Below are positions 33,970-45,900 of a stretch of DNA of 64,000 nucleotides, in pieces; position 1 is the first letter of the stretch, and each line of letters begins with the position of its first letter. The position numbers and the translations under genes are program-made. The DNA is from Dermacentor variabilis. Lineage: Eukaryota; Arthropoda; Arachnida; Ixodida; Ixodidae. The stretch lies in the NCBI RefSeq assembly GCF_050947875.1, contig NC_134574.1, positions 105,641,469 to 105,705,468 on the forward strand. Reading direction: 5' to 3'. The notes below the pieces were generated by a model. The model was not told the origin of the DNA. It searched no databases and worked only from the letters and a program-made list of their open reading frames with translations.

Positions 33970-34690
33970 TGTTTATTTATTTAAACATACCTTACAGGGC
34001 CTTATCGGCATTGTGTAAGGAGGCAGAGTACACTCAAAGGTTATACAATAATTAGAATACATATGTGTATACATATACAAAAAAAATGTAAGAAATGCGC
34101 TAACATGCACTAATGTAGTGCTAAAAATTGTGCAAATGACGAACCGAATGCTTTAGAGCGCGAGAGGTCAGTGAACAAGAAATTTTCACAAAGTAAAATA
34201 TAATCAATAGAATTACAGTGCTAGCGGGACAATATTTGGCTATAATAAACAGTATTTAGAGGGCAGTGGCACAATAATAACAGATAACAAAAGAATATAT
34301 AGCCCGTTAGGTTATGTAGAGTTTGAAAAATGCGTTGCGAGAAGATGCCGGAATTTTTCCTTGTCACTCTCGTAAGCGATGGCGTTAGGAAGATTGTTCC
34401 AAAGGCGAATGGCTTTTGGAAGAACGGAGTAGTTAAATGAATTTTTATTTGCGTAGATACGCATGAAATTGAACTGATTATACAGCCGGTATGACCTGTA
34501 ATGAGGAGGTTTAAGAAGAAGGACTGATGGTGCTGTATTATGGACATACTTGCGAAATAATGATAGCAGGGCTATATCACGACGATCATGCAAGGGCTGT
34601 AGTGAGGGGTTGAGATAAATTTGTGTCATGCTATTGTTATAGTCATAACAACGTGAGATAAAACGCGCAGCCCTAGTCATGTATTAACAT
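33970..34690 (-). mobile_element. 3' part of a CR1-like LINE, minus strand
   Basis: An open frame (34680-34312) is followed by about 330 bp of 3' UTR ending GGCCCTGTAAGGTATG and a TTTAAATAAATAAAC tail at 33971-33986. The order of coding end, short UTR and (AAAT)n tail matches the nested LINE at 4880-8932, but the coding text differs, so it is a different CR1-like family. Confidence 0.78.
34312..34680 (-). pseudogene. C-terminus of a CR1-like reverse transcriptase (122 residues)
   Basis: The frame reads RAARFISRCYDYNNSMTQIY, then LQPLHDRRDIALLSLFRKYV, PPHYRSYRLYNQFNF, and VLPKAIRLWNNLPNAI before the stop. The (R)AARF..Y segment, the 'L..RR...L...F.KY.' segment and the final 'F..SV.P.AI.LWN.LP' segment are the usual landmarks at the end of CR1/Jockey-type ORF2 proteins. 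It is open and unbroken over this length but lacks all catalytic RT motifs, because the element is 5' truncated. The same domain group, with its FADD box, occurs at 39486-40150 on the plus strand. Confidence 0.8.
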
Positions 34691-36032
34691 CACCTGTCCT
34701 AAACTTTGTACGACATTTCGTCGCAGCGACCTCCTACTGCTGCGGCCACATCACCTTTAAGGGCTACCCCGAAGAGGCCTAGATAAATATACAAAAATTA
34801 GGATGTTGATGAAGGCGCTGACGATGACGATTTCCTAATGACGCGAAGGCAGATACTTCTCAGCTAGTTGTCTATATACCTATCCGCTCACCTATCGGCA
34901 AATTATCTTCACGTACTTATCCTGTGTAAACAAGTTGAGAAACCGTCGGATCTCACGACGCGTTTTATTCGTACTGTTTCGAGAAATGGTATTACTAATA
35001 TGAATATTAATAATAACGTGACCAATGCGAATAGACTAGAGTGCAAATTTGTTTCGAAATAGTTGAATTATCATGTGTCCTATTTATTTCTATTTTTTAT
35101 CACTTATTTAAGGGGTCGAACAAGGTTTAGTGGCCTCGTACCCGGAGACAGCAAGAAGGGCTTCTATTATGCTTTGGATTTGCTAATATTATGGGGTGTG
35201 TATTTTTTAGCTGCACTGAATAAAACGAAAATTGCAGTAGCAGATAGCACTAATTTTAGTCTTGAACTAAGTTACTGCATTCAATGGCCACCACTCCAGT
35301 CAGAAATGAAAATATCTAATTGAATAAATAATATAGCTACACTAACTCTTCTTTTTCATTAATTTGTATGGCACATCTTTGAATCATAAATTGTAGCCGG
35401 TAAGCTCGCAAGCCGTGTCCACTAAGAACGAATACTCAAAACTACGCCCGTTTCGAGATAATAATTTCCAAAGCGTTTGATCAATTGCATAGGGTTCCGG
35501 TTAAGTTGCTGATCCAATACAGAAAACAGCGTTTTATTTTAAAAAAAGTAAGCGGTAGTTTGGCGGCGAATGTGTCGAAACCAGTACCATTCTCAACATT
35601 TATTCTTGCTAAATATGTTTTTATATATTGATGAGGTTCAAGTTCTGGACTGAAATATGGGCAATCACGTAATATTTTAATAATTAGGCAGCGTAACTGT
35701 GTTAATTATTCAATTAAGTATCTTAATTTCTTGTAGAAGTGATGGTCGCCTCATCGAGTCATTTAGGTCAAGGTTTACATTTCGCTACGTGCTACAGTCA
35801 AAATTTGAAAATTTGGTGTAACAAGGAAAAAACACCCTGTATGTTCGTCTACCCGTTGGAACTTGCACTTACGCTACTGCGATGGTCAAATAATCGTCAA
35901 AAATAATCGATCAGTTTAGTCATCATCTTGTCCTTTTCTCATTTAGTCATCACCTTCTAATCATAATTCTCATTTGCTATACAGCTTCCAGCAATCTGAA
36001 TATGGCGAAATTGATTGCTTCTATAAATGAGC
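34691..36032. other. Gene-free AT-rich stretch
   Basis: No gene, element or tandem array recognised. Confidence 0.4.
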
Positions 36033-36057
36033 TATTTATTTATTTATTTATTTATTT
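36033..36057. repeat. (ATTT)n run
   Basis: About six ATTT units, followed by GCAGCTGGCTAACTTAAC. It may be the (AAAT)n tail of a minus-strand CR1-like element, but nothing coding adjoins it. Confidence 0.85.
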
Positions 36058-38349
36058 GCAGCTGGCTAACTTAACAAACAATTCAACGAGTTTAACGTAA
36101 ACCAAGGCTCCCGTACGCTATGATATAAAATTATAGTTATTCTGATAATTTTTCCATGTGCCGTTTGCCTAAAGTAACCTAGACAAGTATTTGTTTTTTC
36201 TCTATATTGCCCGCGTCCCAATGCGGCAACTGCGAAGTAATCGAACCTGCAACTTTCTGTTGAGCAGTAGATGTTAAAATTGGGTCCGCTGTTCGAGAAT
36301 GCAGGTTAAAGTGCCTCACTTTACAGCAACCATCGAATAGCAAGGTCCTTCTTGGAAATTTCTATCTTTAGAAGATAGCAAGGGAACAACGGTTTGAGAG
36401 CGGTTCTGGCTGTGATGTCTCACAAAAAAAAAAGAAGAAAGAAAAACTGACTAGAAAGCTCGCTGTGGCGGGGCCAGCTAGAATAGACCGCACAGAGGCA
36501 AAATGGCGCTGAAAAACAGCAACAAATGCAATGCCAGCTGCAACTGAGACCCGTCCGCAGCCAGCATCAAGTAAGCCGGGCGTGGGTGAAACTACTGAAA
36601 TGTTTTCTGCATTTGTTAGAAACTGTCATGGGTGTAAGAAGCCAAATCAGTCTTTTTCGAATTCTGTTGTTGGCGGGAGTGCAGTGTGTTTGTCCATGAA
36701 GAACGTTTTTTTCTGCTCAATAAGAAGAGCCTTGACAACAACAGAAACGGACCAAAGTTCGGAGAAGCGAAAGGAGGATAGACAGTTTGCTCACCCCGTT
36801 CGGAAGGCGACGAAAAAGAAACGATGAAAAAAAATGTGCCGACCACTAAGAATTCTTTTCGCTTCTCCATTTCGCCTTACATGCGCCGGCTAGTTCAAAC
36901 GCGTAGTATTCTTTTTTTAGACTCGGCTGTGCATTGACTGCCATCTCTGTAGCGCAATAACCTGTTTTGGAGCGTAGGGCGTGCATGCATGTTGAAACAG
37001 TATTTGTTGCGTCGCGTAATGTGAACATGACGTTGTAAAGCTGGGCTGTGACGAAGAAAATCACAAAAGGAAATGGAGAGAAAAAATTGGCAGTGGCTTA
37101 GCTCGCCTAGGCCAGGATACACGTAGCGAAAGCTAAGTCACAGCATGGTAAGCCTTGGTTAATCTTGATTGCAATCTGGTTAATCTTGATTGGTTAGTCT
37201 GGTTGTCTAGCTATGTTGCGGCGTTTAGCCAGTCGTTCGGCGCGTTGTTCGTCTGTTTCCTGGGCGATTCATTTCCTCTTCATCTCGTTCCGATGTCGAT
37301 TCCAGGCCTCCTCCTGCCTATCAGGATTGTCGCCGTCCATACTGCCGCCTCAACTGTGGTTGCGGCGCACGCGAGCTCTCCTTTTCAATCCTCCGACATG
37401 TTGTCAGGCATGCGACGCAGCTGTCGAAGTGAATGGAGGCGAGCGCAACGACGAGGAACCCGGTGAGACGAGAAACGCGGTGTGACGCCGTTTGTCTCCT
37501 CGGAGCACGGCCACGGCGAAATTGCAAGTTCGCGGCCGGTAAAGCTTTCACTTTAAAAAAAGGATGTGAAGGAAGAGGTCGCGCCACCTCATTTGCAGGA
37601 TCGCAATTCTCCTTATGTGAGCCAAAGTAGGACGAGATTGTGAAACTACACGTACCTGAGAGGTCGCAAAAATTAAAGTGGTCCTAGAAAGTATCCTTAA
37701 AACATTAAAATAAATAAAAAGTACTACGGTTTGTCCGCTACACCAAGGTGATAAAGGCTGGCAACATGTTTCAAACATGTTTCTTCGTAAAAATAAACTG
37801 GGAGAAGAAAAGAGGGTGGGGGATGCACCTATCCGTCTTGAGCAAAACCACGGCCTAGCAAGTCGATGGAACGGGCATTTAATAATACTCTGATCAATAC
37901 ATAAACCTTGATTGAAGTACGTCTTACACATGAAAGCTACAACTTGTGAAACAGTTGTCAGCTTGCGTTGTCTTGTTTGAACCGATAACGATCTGTGGCA
38001 TCAATGTCCTTGTCGTTGAATGATGCCGTGGTCGTTATGACGGGTTCGTGGCATTGCTTGGGACTTCGTGTTCACTGGAGCAGGAAAGTTGTTTTACTGC
38101 CAGATGCACCAGCAATTAATTCAGTCAACGCTGATATTCTAGAAATTGTGCCTCAAAGTAAGAACACAATGAACAAAGCAAACAGAAAGAGCACGCACCA
38201 ATAAACAATAAAACTTACTTCAGGAGGCAATACTCAATATTAAGGTCAGCGAAGATGCACAGAGCACTGCAAGAGCGGCGTCTTCAACTGAGTTATCAAA
38301 GAGCAGTGTCTAAAAGCGGCCTTCATTCTTGCGAAGAGATAGGGAAACA
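36058..38349. other. Gene-free stretch
   Basis: No gene supported. TTGCAGGTTCGATTACTTCGCAG on the minus strand near 36230-36260 resembles a Pol III B box and could be a relic of a SINE. Open frames at 36531-36827 and 37155-37485 lack recognisable domains. Confidence 0.38.
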
Positions 38350-38870
38350 ACACAAATGCAACAATCTCCTTTTCTTGCTGCCTGTAATAGGCTTTTAAAT
38401 ATCGGGCGAATACATCTCGGATTCTTGCTGCGATAAGTGTGTTCGCAAACTGCGCTAAGCATCGGCACGAAGCACAGAGGATGGGGAAGCCACTCGATTC
38501 GTTATTGGTGAAATGTGTTCACTAATGCGGCCCTTAGACTAGTGGTCGGTTTGGCCTATGTATACTTTGCAACATCTCCGAGGAAATTCATAGATAACGA
38601 CCACGACGCAACGAAGAAATACCGTAACGTACTTCTATTCGCATGAAAAGAAAGCATGCCGAAAAGCACGCCATGTGTATTTTTGGGCCTGCATAACTCA
38701 GTACTCAGTACTCTGCTAAAGGTAACATTGACTTCCTGGCTCTCTTGGCAGATTATGAGCAACAAGAGTGCATGGTTCCTACTTACCGTAGGCGTGAAAC
38801 CATATCCCATGATGATTGTCAAATTAGCACTTGTCAGAGCGGGTGCGACATCCACGGCTTGCCGGAAGTA
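38350..38870 (-). pseudogene. Penelope-like element fragment with GIY-YIG endonuclease
   Basis: Near 38620-38525 the minus strand reads CVVVVIYEFPRRCCKVYIGQ followed by TDH and SKGRISEH. This matches the layout of Penelope GIY-YIG domains: (V)VYxIPLxCGKxYIGQT, then an R.(L)xEH helix. Further on, SGFPILCASCRCLAQFANT and ARIRDVFARYLKAYYRQQ resemble the H..(C)..C.C and (R)E..EA.(H)I parts. A segment before the GIY motif, with CRPKNTHGVL in the 38855-38556 frame, may be the end of the RT linker. One stop and likely frameshifts are present, so it is not functional. The RT itself was not found. Confidence 0.6.
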
Positions 38871-39485
38871 GATGACACCAGCGTTTTAGGTGCCTGCAAT
38901 ATTGCATCTTGTGAGACTTGAAAGTTCGCAGGTTGACGCCCGTTACCAGCGCCTTGTTTTTCTATTCCTTTTGTTCTGCAAGTCTTTCATGCTCCTTGCG
39001 AATGAATCACAACGGTTAGCTCAAGTTGTCCACTTTCTTCGCTTTAGGACAGCTTCAGTATTCGTTCCAACTCTATTAGTGTGAATGGTCTTGCTCTTTC
39101 ACTACGCTCTGTATGACACTTCACGGGGACGTGATAGAAGCAGGGTAAAATCAGTACGACATCGTTTACCGCGTTGATACATCGGCCTCGAGCCAGTAAT
39201 GTCCCAAGACGAACCTCTCTCTTCGCGCTTTCTGACGTTTAACCAGGTCGCTGGGTGTCCTCGTAATATTTCCACTCCACAACGAACTGAGAAAATCGTC
39301 GCTTGCACGTTTCGCTTGTTACCCGGGAAGATGTGGTCTCGTTTGTTGAAGCCGATGTGGGGCTACGGCAGTTTTATACATAATTAAGCTACAAAATGCT
39401 ACGCCATTATGACAAGTACTTTCTTCGTATTATTGAATGAAATAAGTACTAATTGACCGAAAATTCCTAGGATTATCTGTAATAA
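38871..39485. other. Gene-free stretch
   Basis: Nothing recognised between the Penelope-like piece and the RT fragment. Confidence 0.4.
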
Positions 39486-40150
39486 GATTTGTATCCGAGA
39501 CCCCAAGAACACCTGAACAGCAGCCATACTCTGTCCAATTCAAGGCAAAATACGGACATCTTTTTTATTAACCCTAACGAACACGGATTTAGGAGTGGTT
39601 TGTCTACAACTCAAATAATAGAGACTATTCATGACCTAGCATTAACAATCGATAAGTGTGGACAGGTAGACCTAATTTTTCTAGTTCTATCAAACCCTTG
39701 GATCGGGTATCGCATCTAAAACTAATCCATAAGCTGCAAGAAATTCTGGGATAAGGTAGTCTTACAAAATGGTTAAAATCACATTTGTAACGACGTAAAC
39801 AATTCGTTCATTTCCAAGGGCAATCCTCTCACTGCGTTGATGTTTTATCCGGTGTGCCTGAGGACACAGTTTTAGCTCCCATTCTCTTCGTTCTTTTTAT
39901 CAACGACATAGCAAATGGCATTGACGGAACGGTACGCGTGTTCGCAGATGATTATTTATAAAACAATACAGACCAAGGATGATCAGATAGTTTGGAATGA
40001 CGCACTTAAAAAGACAGCGAAATGGTGTCAGGACTGGCAGATGACGTTAAATGCGCAAAAACGGTCTGCATAACAGTCACGAGAAAGAAAGCATCACTCA
40101 ATTTCCATAGCAAATGCAGCAAAGAGAACTACAAAGGGTTGGAGAATATT
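39486..40150 (+). pseudogene. CR1/Jockey-type reverse transcriptase fragment
   Basis: In shifting frames the plus strand shows RT blocks in order. EHGFRSGLSTTQIIETIHDL starts at 39579, then CGQVDLIFL.LS.PLDRVSH (the first catalytic Asp block), KLIHKLQEIL, KQFVHFQG, and VLSGVPEDTVLAPILFVLFI followed by NDIANGIDGTVRVFADD. FADD sits at 39941-39952, and a WCQDWQMTLNAQKTVCITVT segment follows. The usual VPQG reads VPED. Several single-base shifts and stops break the frame. It is a non-LTR RT, probably of the same group as the C-terminus at 34312-34680. The endonuclease and 3' end were not found. Confidence 0.78.
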
Positions 40151-42624
40151 TCTTACGTTGCGTAATCAAGGATCTTACGCTACCTGGTGCATCTAAGGTT
40201 AACGCAGACGAAATTAAGGTCAATAATCAGGCATAGGTCACACCGACGTGCCAGCAGACCTAAGCGACACCTATCGTTTTCGACATTGCGTATAATACAT
40301 CTGTACCCGCCACTCCCGATGACGGCGAGCCGTCTTTACTGCTCACTTATAATGATCGAGGTAGGACCTACGCTCGTTGCCTCGTATGTCGATGATTGCT
40401 GCTTTCGGCTTGCGTGTCGCTAATTAGGAATCGAATCCCACAAAGGAAGATATATGTCATTTTTTTTAGGCTACTTACTCGTGTTCGGTGAACGAAGCAA
40501 TTCTGATGACGACGGCGCTCAGTGAACGCGCTACAACTAGTCTCATTGCGCTTGTTTAGCTTAACGAGATGATCTTACGCGCCACGGCGTTTGGCTTTCT
40601 TTTTTACCATAAGTACTTGGAACTTCTTGTTGCGTCACATATGCATTCTATTGCGTTTAATATCGTATCCTATTATTAGTATGACTACTATATTATCATG
40701 GCATCCCACAAGTGGTGTTTTTCGTATATTTTCTCATGTTTTGCTGTGCAATTTTTTAAGAAAAGAATAAGTTTTGTAGCACAGCATACGCACAGTAAGG
40801 TTGTGCGGCTAAAGTGCTCACGCGCATTTGTAATGCAGGAAGGCCCGGGGGATCAAGTAAAGGAATCCAAATGACATGTCTGTAGTATACCCTATGAAAT
40901 TTATTACAACTTCTACGATTTGAAGCTGCGTCAAAAGATTTATACTCTAGAAAAAACAACTGACCCAACGCACTTGTTGAAAGCTACATGAAGCGAAGCT
41001 TAAGTTAAATAGCTACTAAATAGTTAACTTTCTAGTTGGTAAATAGTTAATAAATAGAATCTTTAGTTAATAGTTAAAACCAGCGTAAGTCGTTTACTTT
41101 CATGATGTGCAGCGTTTAATTTCATAAACGTTGACCCTTATGCACCTGATGGGCAGAACTTTCTTTATCTTCATGCAATATTTGTGTTTAATCCCTACAT
41201 CGCTCGCAAGATATACTGAAATAGAAACTTGAAATCAGATAGGTGCCCCGTGCGCGACCAATACGCTGCGATGCCACAATGACCAACGCAATGTATGGCG
41301 CTGGCCAAGGGAAGAATTGTGATGTATGTACTTGCGCAGAGAAGTACGACATGTATCAAGCAACATTTAGAAATTCTGTACCTCTCACCTCACAGTGGGG
41401 CATGCTCATTCGGGAAGATTTCCTGAGAAGGGACATACGCCCATTGACACTTAGCGAATGGATAAATTAGAAAAATGACATAAATCAAGAAGTCCGTCTA
41501 ATATAGATCACCATTGCATAAACACATCGGCGTTCTTTAGAGATGACTGTGAGCCGAAATTATATTGTTCAGTTTATATTTAGGACGTTCTGTTTTTTTT
41601 TATTCGTATAACAGGTGCACCCATGCTTTATCAGCATACAGGGGTCATCAGCCCATTCGCCTTTGGTTTCATTCAGAACGCATTCAAAACTTTGTGTATA
41701 TATACACAAATACACGCGCCGAAACAGCAAGCTACGCTACAGCACCATGCAGCGAGGCTTCCACGCTAAACCCGGGAAAGTTGGCAAAGAATGCTTCGCT
41801 TTAGAAATGCTGTTCTAAGAAACGCCACGCAGCCGAATTGCTGCACTTTACTGCTCGCGTTAGAGAATGAACTGAACTCAGGCCAGAAGAAGGCCGTTAA
41901 GAATAAACGTATGCAATGATAAAGGGATGCTTATGATAATGGACAACTACGAAACTTATTGCAATATTAGCCTGCTCTGCGTCAAGCGAGACTATGAACT
42001 GGGGACATATTTGAATGTCAACGCTAATCCTGACGCCATACGCAGTAAGGGCAGTTCTATTTTTCCATCCATCCATTCAGCGTGTCTTGACTGCAAGAAA
42101 GGGGGTTGTGAAATTTGCGACAACAATGTCGTTTCATTTGCTCATACTGCGACGTCACAAGGTTTGCCATGAAAAGAGAACTGTCGTGCGCGATGTGGCA
42201 ACTGGCCTTCCATACAGCTCTAAAAGGCAGGACGCGAGGAACGAAAATAAGAATGAAGGGCATTCCTTCACATTACGTGCACGCCTTGTCTCAGTGGACG
42301 AACAAAGAAGGAGCGTGAACAAAGTTAGTTGACATGGCCAACTCTCTGTTGCTTCGTTTTCTTCCCCATCTTTTTGCTGAAGCTCTCAGAGCAGACACAG
42401 GCGCACTGTTAGCTTCCGATCGCACACTGTTAGCGCAAGCGAAGAGCTAACGATACCACCACGTCAGCATATCCGTCATATGACGTAAGAGTTTATTGCT
42501 CTCGGGCAGCTTCTCACACCGTCGGTGTCATTGGATTGGTTCTTTCTTTCCTTTTGATGGCGACTGGTTCTTAGTTCTGTTCTTTGGTTGCTCACTAGGG
42601 AACCAACACTATATATGCATCGAA
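40151..42624. other. Gene-free stretch with an AATAGTTAA-rich patch
   Basis: At about 41010-41080 the word (A)ATAGTTAA recurs four or five times in irregular spacing. No gene supported. Open frames at 42015-42332 overlap on several frames and have no motif. Confidence 0.4.
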
Positions 42625-43150
42625 AGCCGGAGAAGGAGGAGGAAATAAAGAGAGAAGGCAGGGATGTTAACCACAAATGCGTCTGGCTCGCTACCCTACT
42701 CGGGGGATGGGAAAGAGGGAAGAGAAAGATAAGATAGAGAGAGGGAGGGCACGCACGCAGAGGGCCTGAGCGAGCCAAAGGCGTTCACATAGGCCAATCC
42801 TCCTCAAGAAAGACAAAAATGCCTTCATAGCTTTGTGGGACGACGAGCGATGGGGACGGTCCTCAAGTAGCACCTGCACAGACAACGGCCGATCGTCCAG
42901 TCCTAGTAATGCGATGGATAATGTTTGTCTTTCCGACAGAAATCGATGACAGTTGCAAAATAAAAGTTCTATGTTCTCTTCCATGCAGCAGACAAAAGAA
43001 TAGAGAACACTGTTGGCCTTGTTGCTTTTTTGAATACGAATATTTGCTTGGGACGTATGGTGAGACGAAATGTCAGGCGCTGGATGTAGGAATGGTCTGT
43101 AGGCTGCGCAACGCTTACAAATTCGGTAAACATTTAACCTTTCAGCATTT
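42625..43150 (-). pseudogene. C-terminus and 3' UTR of an RNase H-bearing LINE (family 1)
   Basis: The minus-strand frame contains CCMEENIELLFCNCHRFLSE, RQTLSIALLGLDDRPLSVQV and SSSHKAMKAFLSFLRRIGLC then ERL (coding to about 42778). This is the same C-terminal text as at 17262 and 32746, with a longer upstream part that includes a Cys/His-rich motif (His of the H-x4-C replaced by Leu in ELLFCNC). The 3' UTR follows: TCTTTCCCATCCCCCGAGTAGGG, TAGCGAGCCAGACG, GTGGTTAACATCCCTGCC, and CTCTTTATTTCCTCC. It links the dispersed UTR repeat to the coding family. The frame reads through into the UTR because the stop codon is changed to TGG. Confidence 0.8.
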
Positions 43151-43959
43151 CTCGAAGGAGCACTGAGAAAATAGCATGACAACTTCCCTTCTTCTACTGT
43201 GATAAGTAATGGCATCACGGAAAGTGATTTTTCTCTTAGAAGCACTGAAAATTAGTGACGCCAACTTTCGCTGTAGCCAGTCGAAATCGCGATTTCTCAC
43301 AGTACCGTGAGGCCATGACGTAGCGCGAAGGCTGGTAAGGGAAGCTGGTTATCACTTATTGTCGCGACCCATCTATGCGCACTCAAACCTTCCAAATGTG
43401 GGGCAGACGATAAGTATTCTACAAGCCTGGGAATAAGCTTAATGATAGCGCTAAATTTATCGAGCGATTTTATATTGCCAAGTTCTTTTGATTTGCAGAC
43501 TGTGAGCCGCCGTAAAGGAGAGGTGGAAGATACACGCTATGAGTATCATCGGATATTTCATGAAACACTGGTTATTTTGGCTCGGCTGGCGATCAGGGCA
43601 TCAGCTGGTCCTACTTTCGCGAAGACTGGCGTTTCGTTGGACAAACTCTGGCTGAAAGGCAGTACACTGATAGAGACACTGTGAGACAAATACAAGAGAA
43701 AGCCTGTGAGAGTACCTAAAGGACAGCTCCGGTTGGCTGCCATGTTTAGAGTAAAGGGAAAATGGGTACGAAGCATGAAAAGAAGAGAAGGGAAGAGTTC
43801 ACATTATAAATCTTTCTGTGCGGAAGCTGTCACATAATCTGTGAAGGCGCCACATGGTCAGACACAGTGTCGTACCGTCACGATTTGTTGCATAATCCCG
43901 TATCTGTTAGGTAACGCAGCTGGCACCGCATGCATGATGGCAACCCGTGACCATGTCTG
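43151..43959. other. Gene-free stretch
   Basis: No domain or repeat recognised. The minus strand between 43960 and 43558 may include more of the decayed LINE described next. Confidence 0.35.
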
Positions 43960-44125
43960 TATAGGCGAGCGTGCATAAATTTTGTTCTTTAGGAGTGGCC
44001 ATTGGTCCAGCAGGTCTAATGCACAGAGGAGCGCTGCTTTTCGCCGGTTGAAACGAGGACACTTGCGAAGAAAGTGCGCAATGGTCTTCTTGTCCTCTCA
44101 AATCTCACAAGGAATGGGTAGCGTT
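43960..44125 (-). pseudogene. Decayed LINE C-terminal fragment
   Basis: One minus-strand frame reads CEI.EDKKTIAHFLRKCPRF then NRRKAALLCALDLLDQWPLL and KNKIYA. The spacing H-x4-C-P-R-(F) followed by a 'L..LD..P(L/F)...KI' segment matches the zinc-knuckle-like end of RNase H LINEs in this window. There is a stop within the first block and no recognisable 3' UTR. Confidence 0.45.
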
Positions 44126-45849
44126 GGCTATTCTTTGGGAGCACATATTCAAAAATGTTGCTACATGCTAGAAGGCTGTACTGGCGTTGCGAGTGGTCGG
44201 GTGGAAGACGCAAGTTCACGAGAAACCTCGACGCTCCCTTAACGACTTCGGAAAAAGGAGCATCCCATTGAAATAAGGAACGTGGCAGTATTTTCAGATT
44301 GACTTTATACGCTTCCTATGTTCACTATTAGATTCGCTTCGGTTATTTGACATAGTTTTGCTGTCACTTTAAACAACCCTCCTTTCGGTAAACATTTGCA
44401 GTTGGGACTACCAATTGTCTTTCCTCTTTTTGTTTAAGTACAGGGCCGCGTTGTGCTCTAGTAACAATAAATGCTTCGTATATGGCCGCATCGCATAACG
44501 GTATTATTTTGTAGTCTGTTTTAGCTTCGTCGACTGCTCATTCTAAGCTGTTCGTGAGATCGGTCATCTGTGGTCAAGGATAATAACAAACGAATAGATG
44601 CAGCGGAAAATTGTCTTATAAATTACCATATATTCTCTCTGCTTGTTAGTATTTTGTGGAAGATGCCCGTGCCAACAGGAAAATGAGATGGCACCAGTGT
44701 TCGGAAGTTTAAATTGTGCGCCTGTACTTTATCTAGGTAGAACAGAAACGTACCCTTCATGCGCCTGCCTATTTCTCACTTGTTTTTATGGTGTTCTTCT
44801 CTCTCTGCACTATATGTGAACTATTGGATTATGCGCTTTTCGTTTGCTTCCTTGTCCAACTGTAAACAATAAACGCTCATTACCAATTCGCCCAAAGCGA
44901 TCCTATTAGAGCTGTGTCCCCGTTGAGCAGCACTCTTCGAGGATTTTCGCCGCGTCCGACGTTTTTTGCAGATACGAAGCAAAAGTCTAAAGTATTTTCA
45001 TTCATTCGAACACTCCTGCTTCATCAAAATTCACTGTTCCTGTGGAGCCTACTTCCGTGCTTAGTGAGGCGATGTCATCTTCATCGAGATAATGAAAACC
45101 GACCCCGTCATCCACTCATGCCTACTAGAAAGGCATTATCATCCTGGGTAATAGAGTGGCGAAAATAGTGTGGCGAAATCCCGAGCCATGAGAGATCAGA
45201 TCCCATTCTTCGTTCACGATGAACGAGAAACATCGTATGAGTAATATAACCTAGTACATAGACGGATAGATTGATGCAACTTTACTTGGAGTTGTGCAGG
45301 CGAAACACTGGCGCTATGTTAACACGGTACCCTCGGCAAATGGTGAATGAGGCAATACATATTCCAAGTACGGGTCAACTGACTCATACGAGCACAATGA
45401 AAGGGCCTTACAAAGCGGCAGAATAAAGAGAAGAAAGGAATTACGTTTTCAATTATGCTTTCGCAATCGGTGTCGCTCATTGTGCGTGGAGTATCGACAT
45501 TGACTGAGACTGATAGCAAGTATCCGATCGGGCCCAGAGCTAAACAAAGCGCATATAATACAATCTTAAACATAACGAAAACATAACGAAGAGAAACCGA
45601 GACGCGAGGCTAAATCTTTGTTAATCACGACTATAGAAAGCCAACAGGCAGTGAAGCAAAGGAAAACATAGGCGCAATCAGCTGTTGCTGGAATTGGAAA
45701 ACGGAAAATAATGAAGTGAAATGAGAGTGGGTGAAAAGTAAACCTGTTGCCCGTGGGAACCGTACTCATCACTTTCACATTACGCGTGCGACGGCTTTAT
45801 GCAATGTATGGTCGTAATTATTCGCAAATGTAGGCACTCAGCCATCTAT
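44126..45849. other. Gene-free stretch
   Basis: No gene, tandem repeat or element end recognised. Confidence 0.4.
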
Positions 45850-45863
45850 TAGACATGTGTAAC

Positions 45864-45864
<1 letters not shown>
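45850..45864. repeat. Target-site duplication, left copy
   Basis: TAGACATGTGTAACT lies immediately outside the (ATC)n tail of the RTE insertion and matches 47042-47056 (TAGACATTTGTAACT) at 14 of 15 positions. Confidence 0.85.
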
Positions 45865-45900
<36 letters not shown>

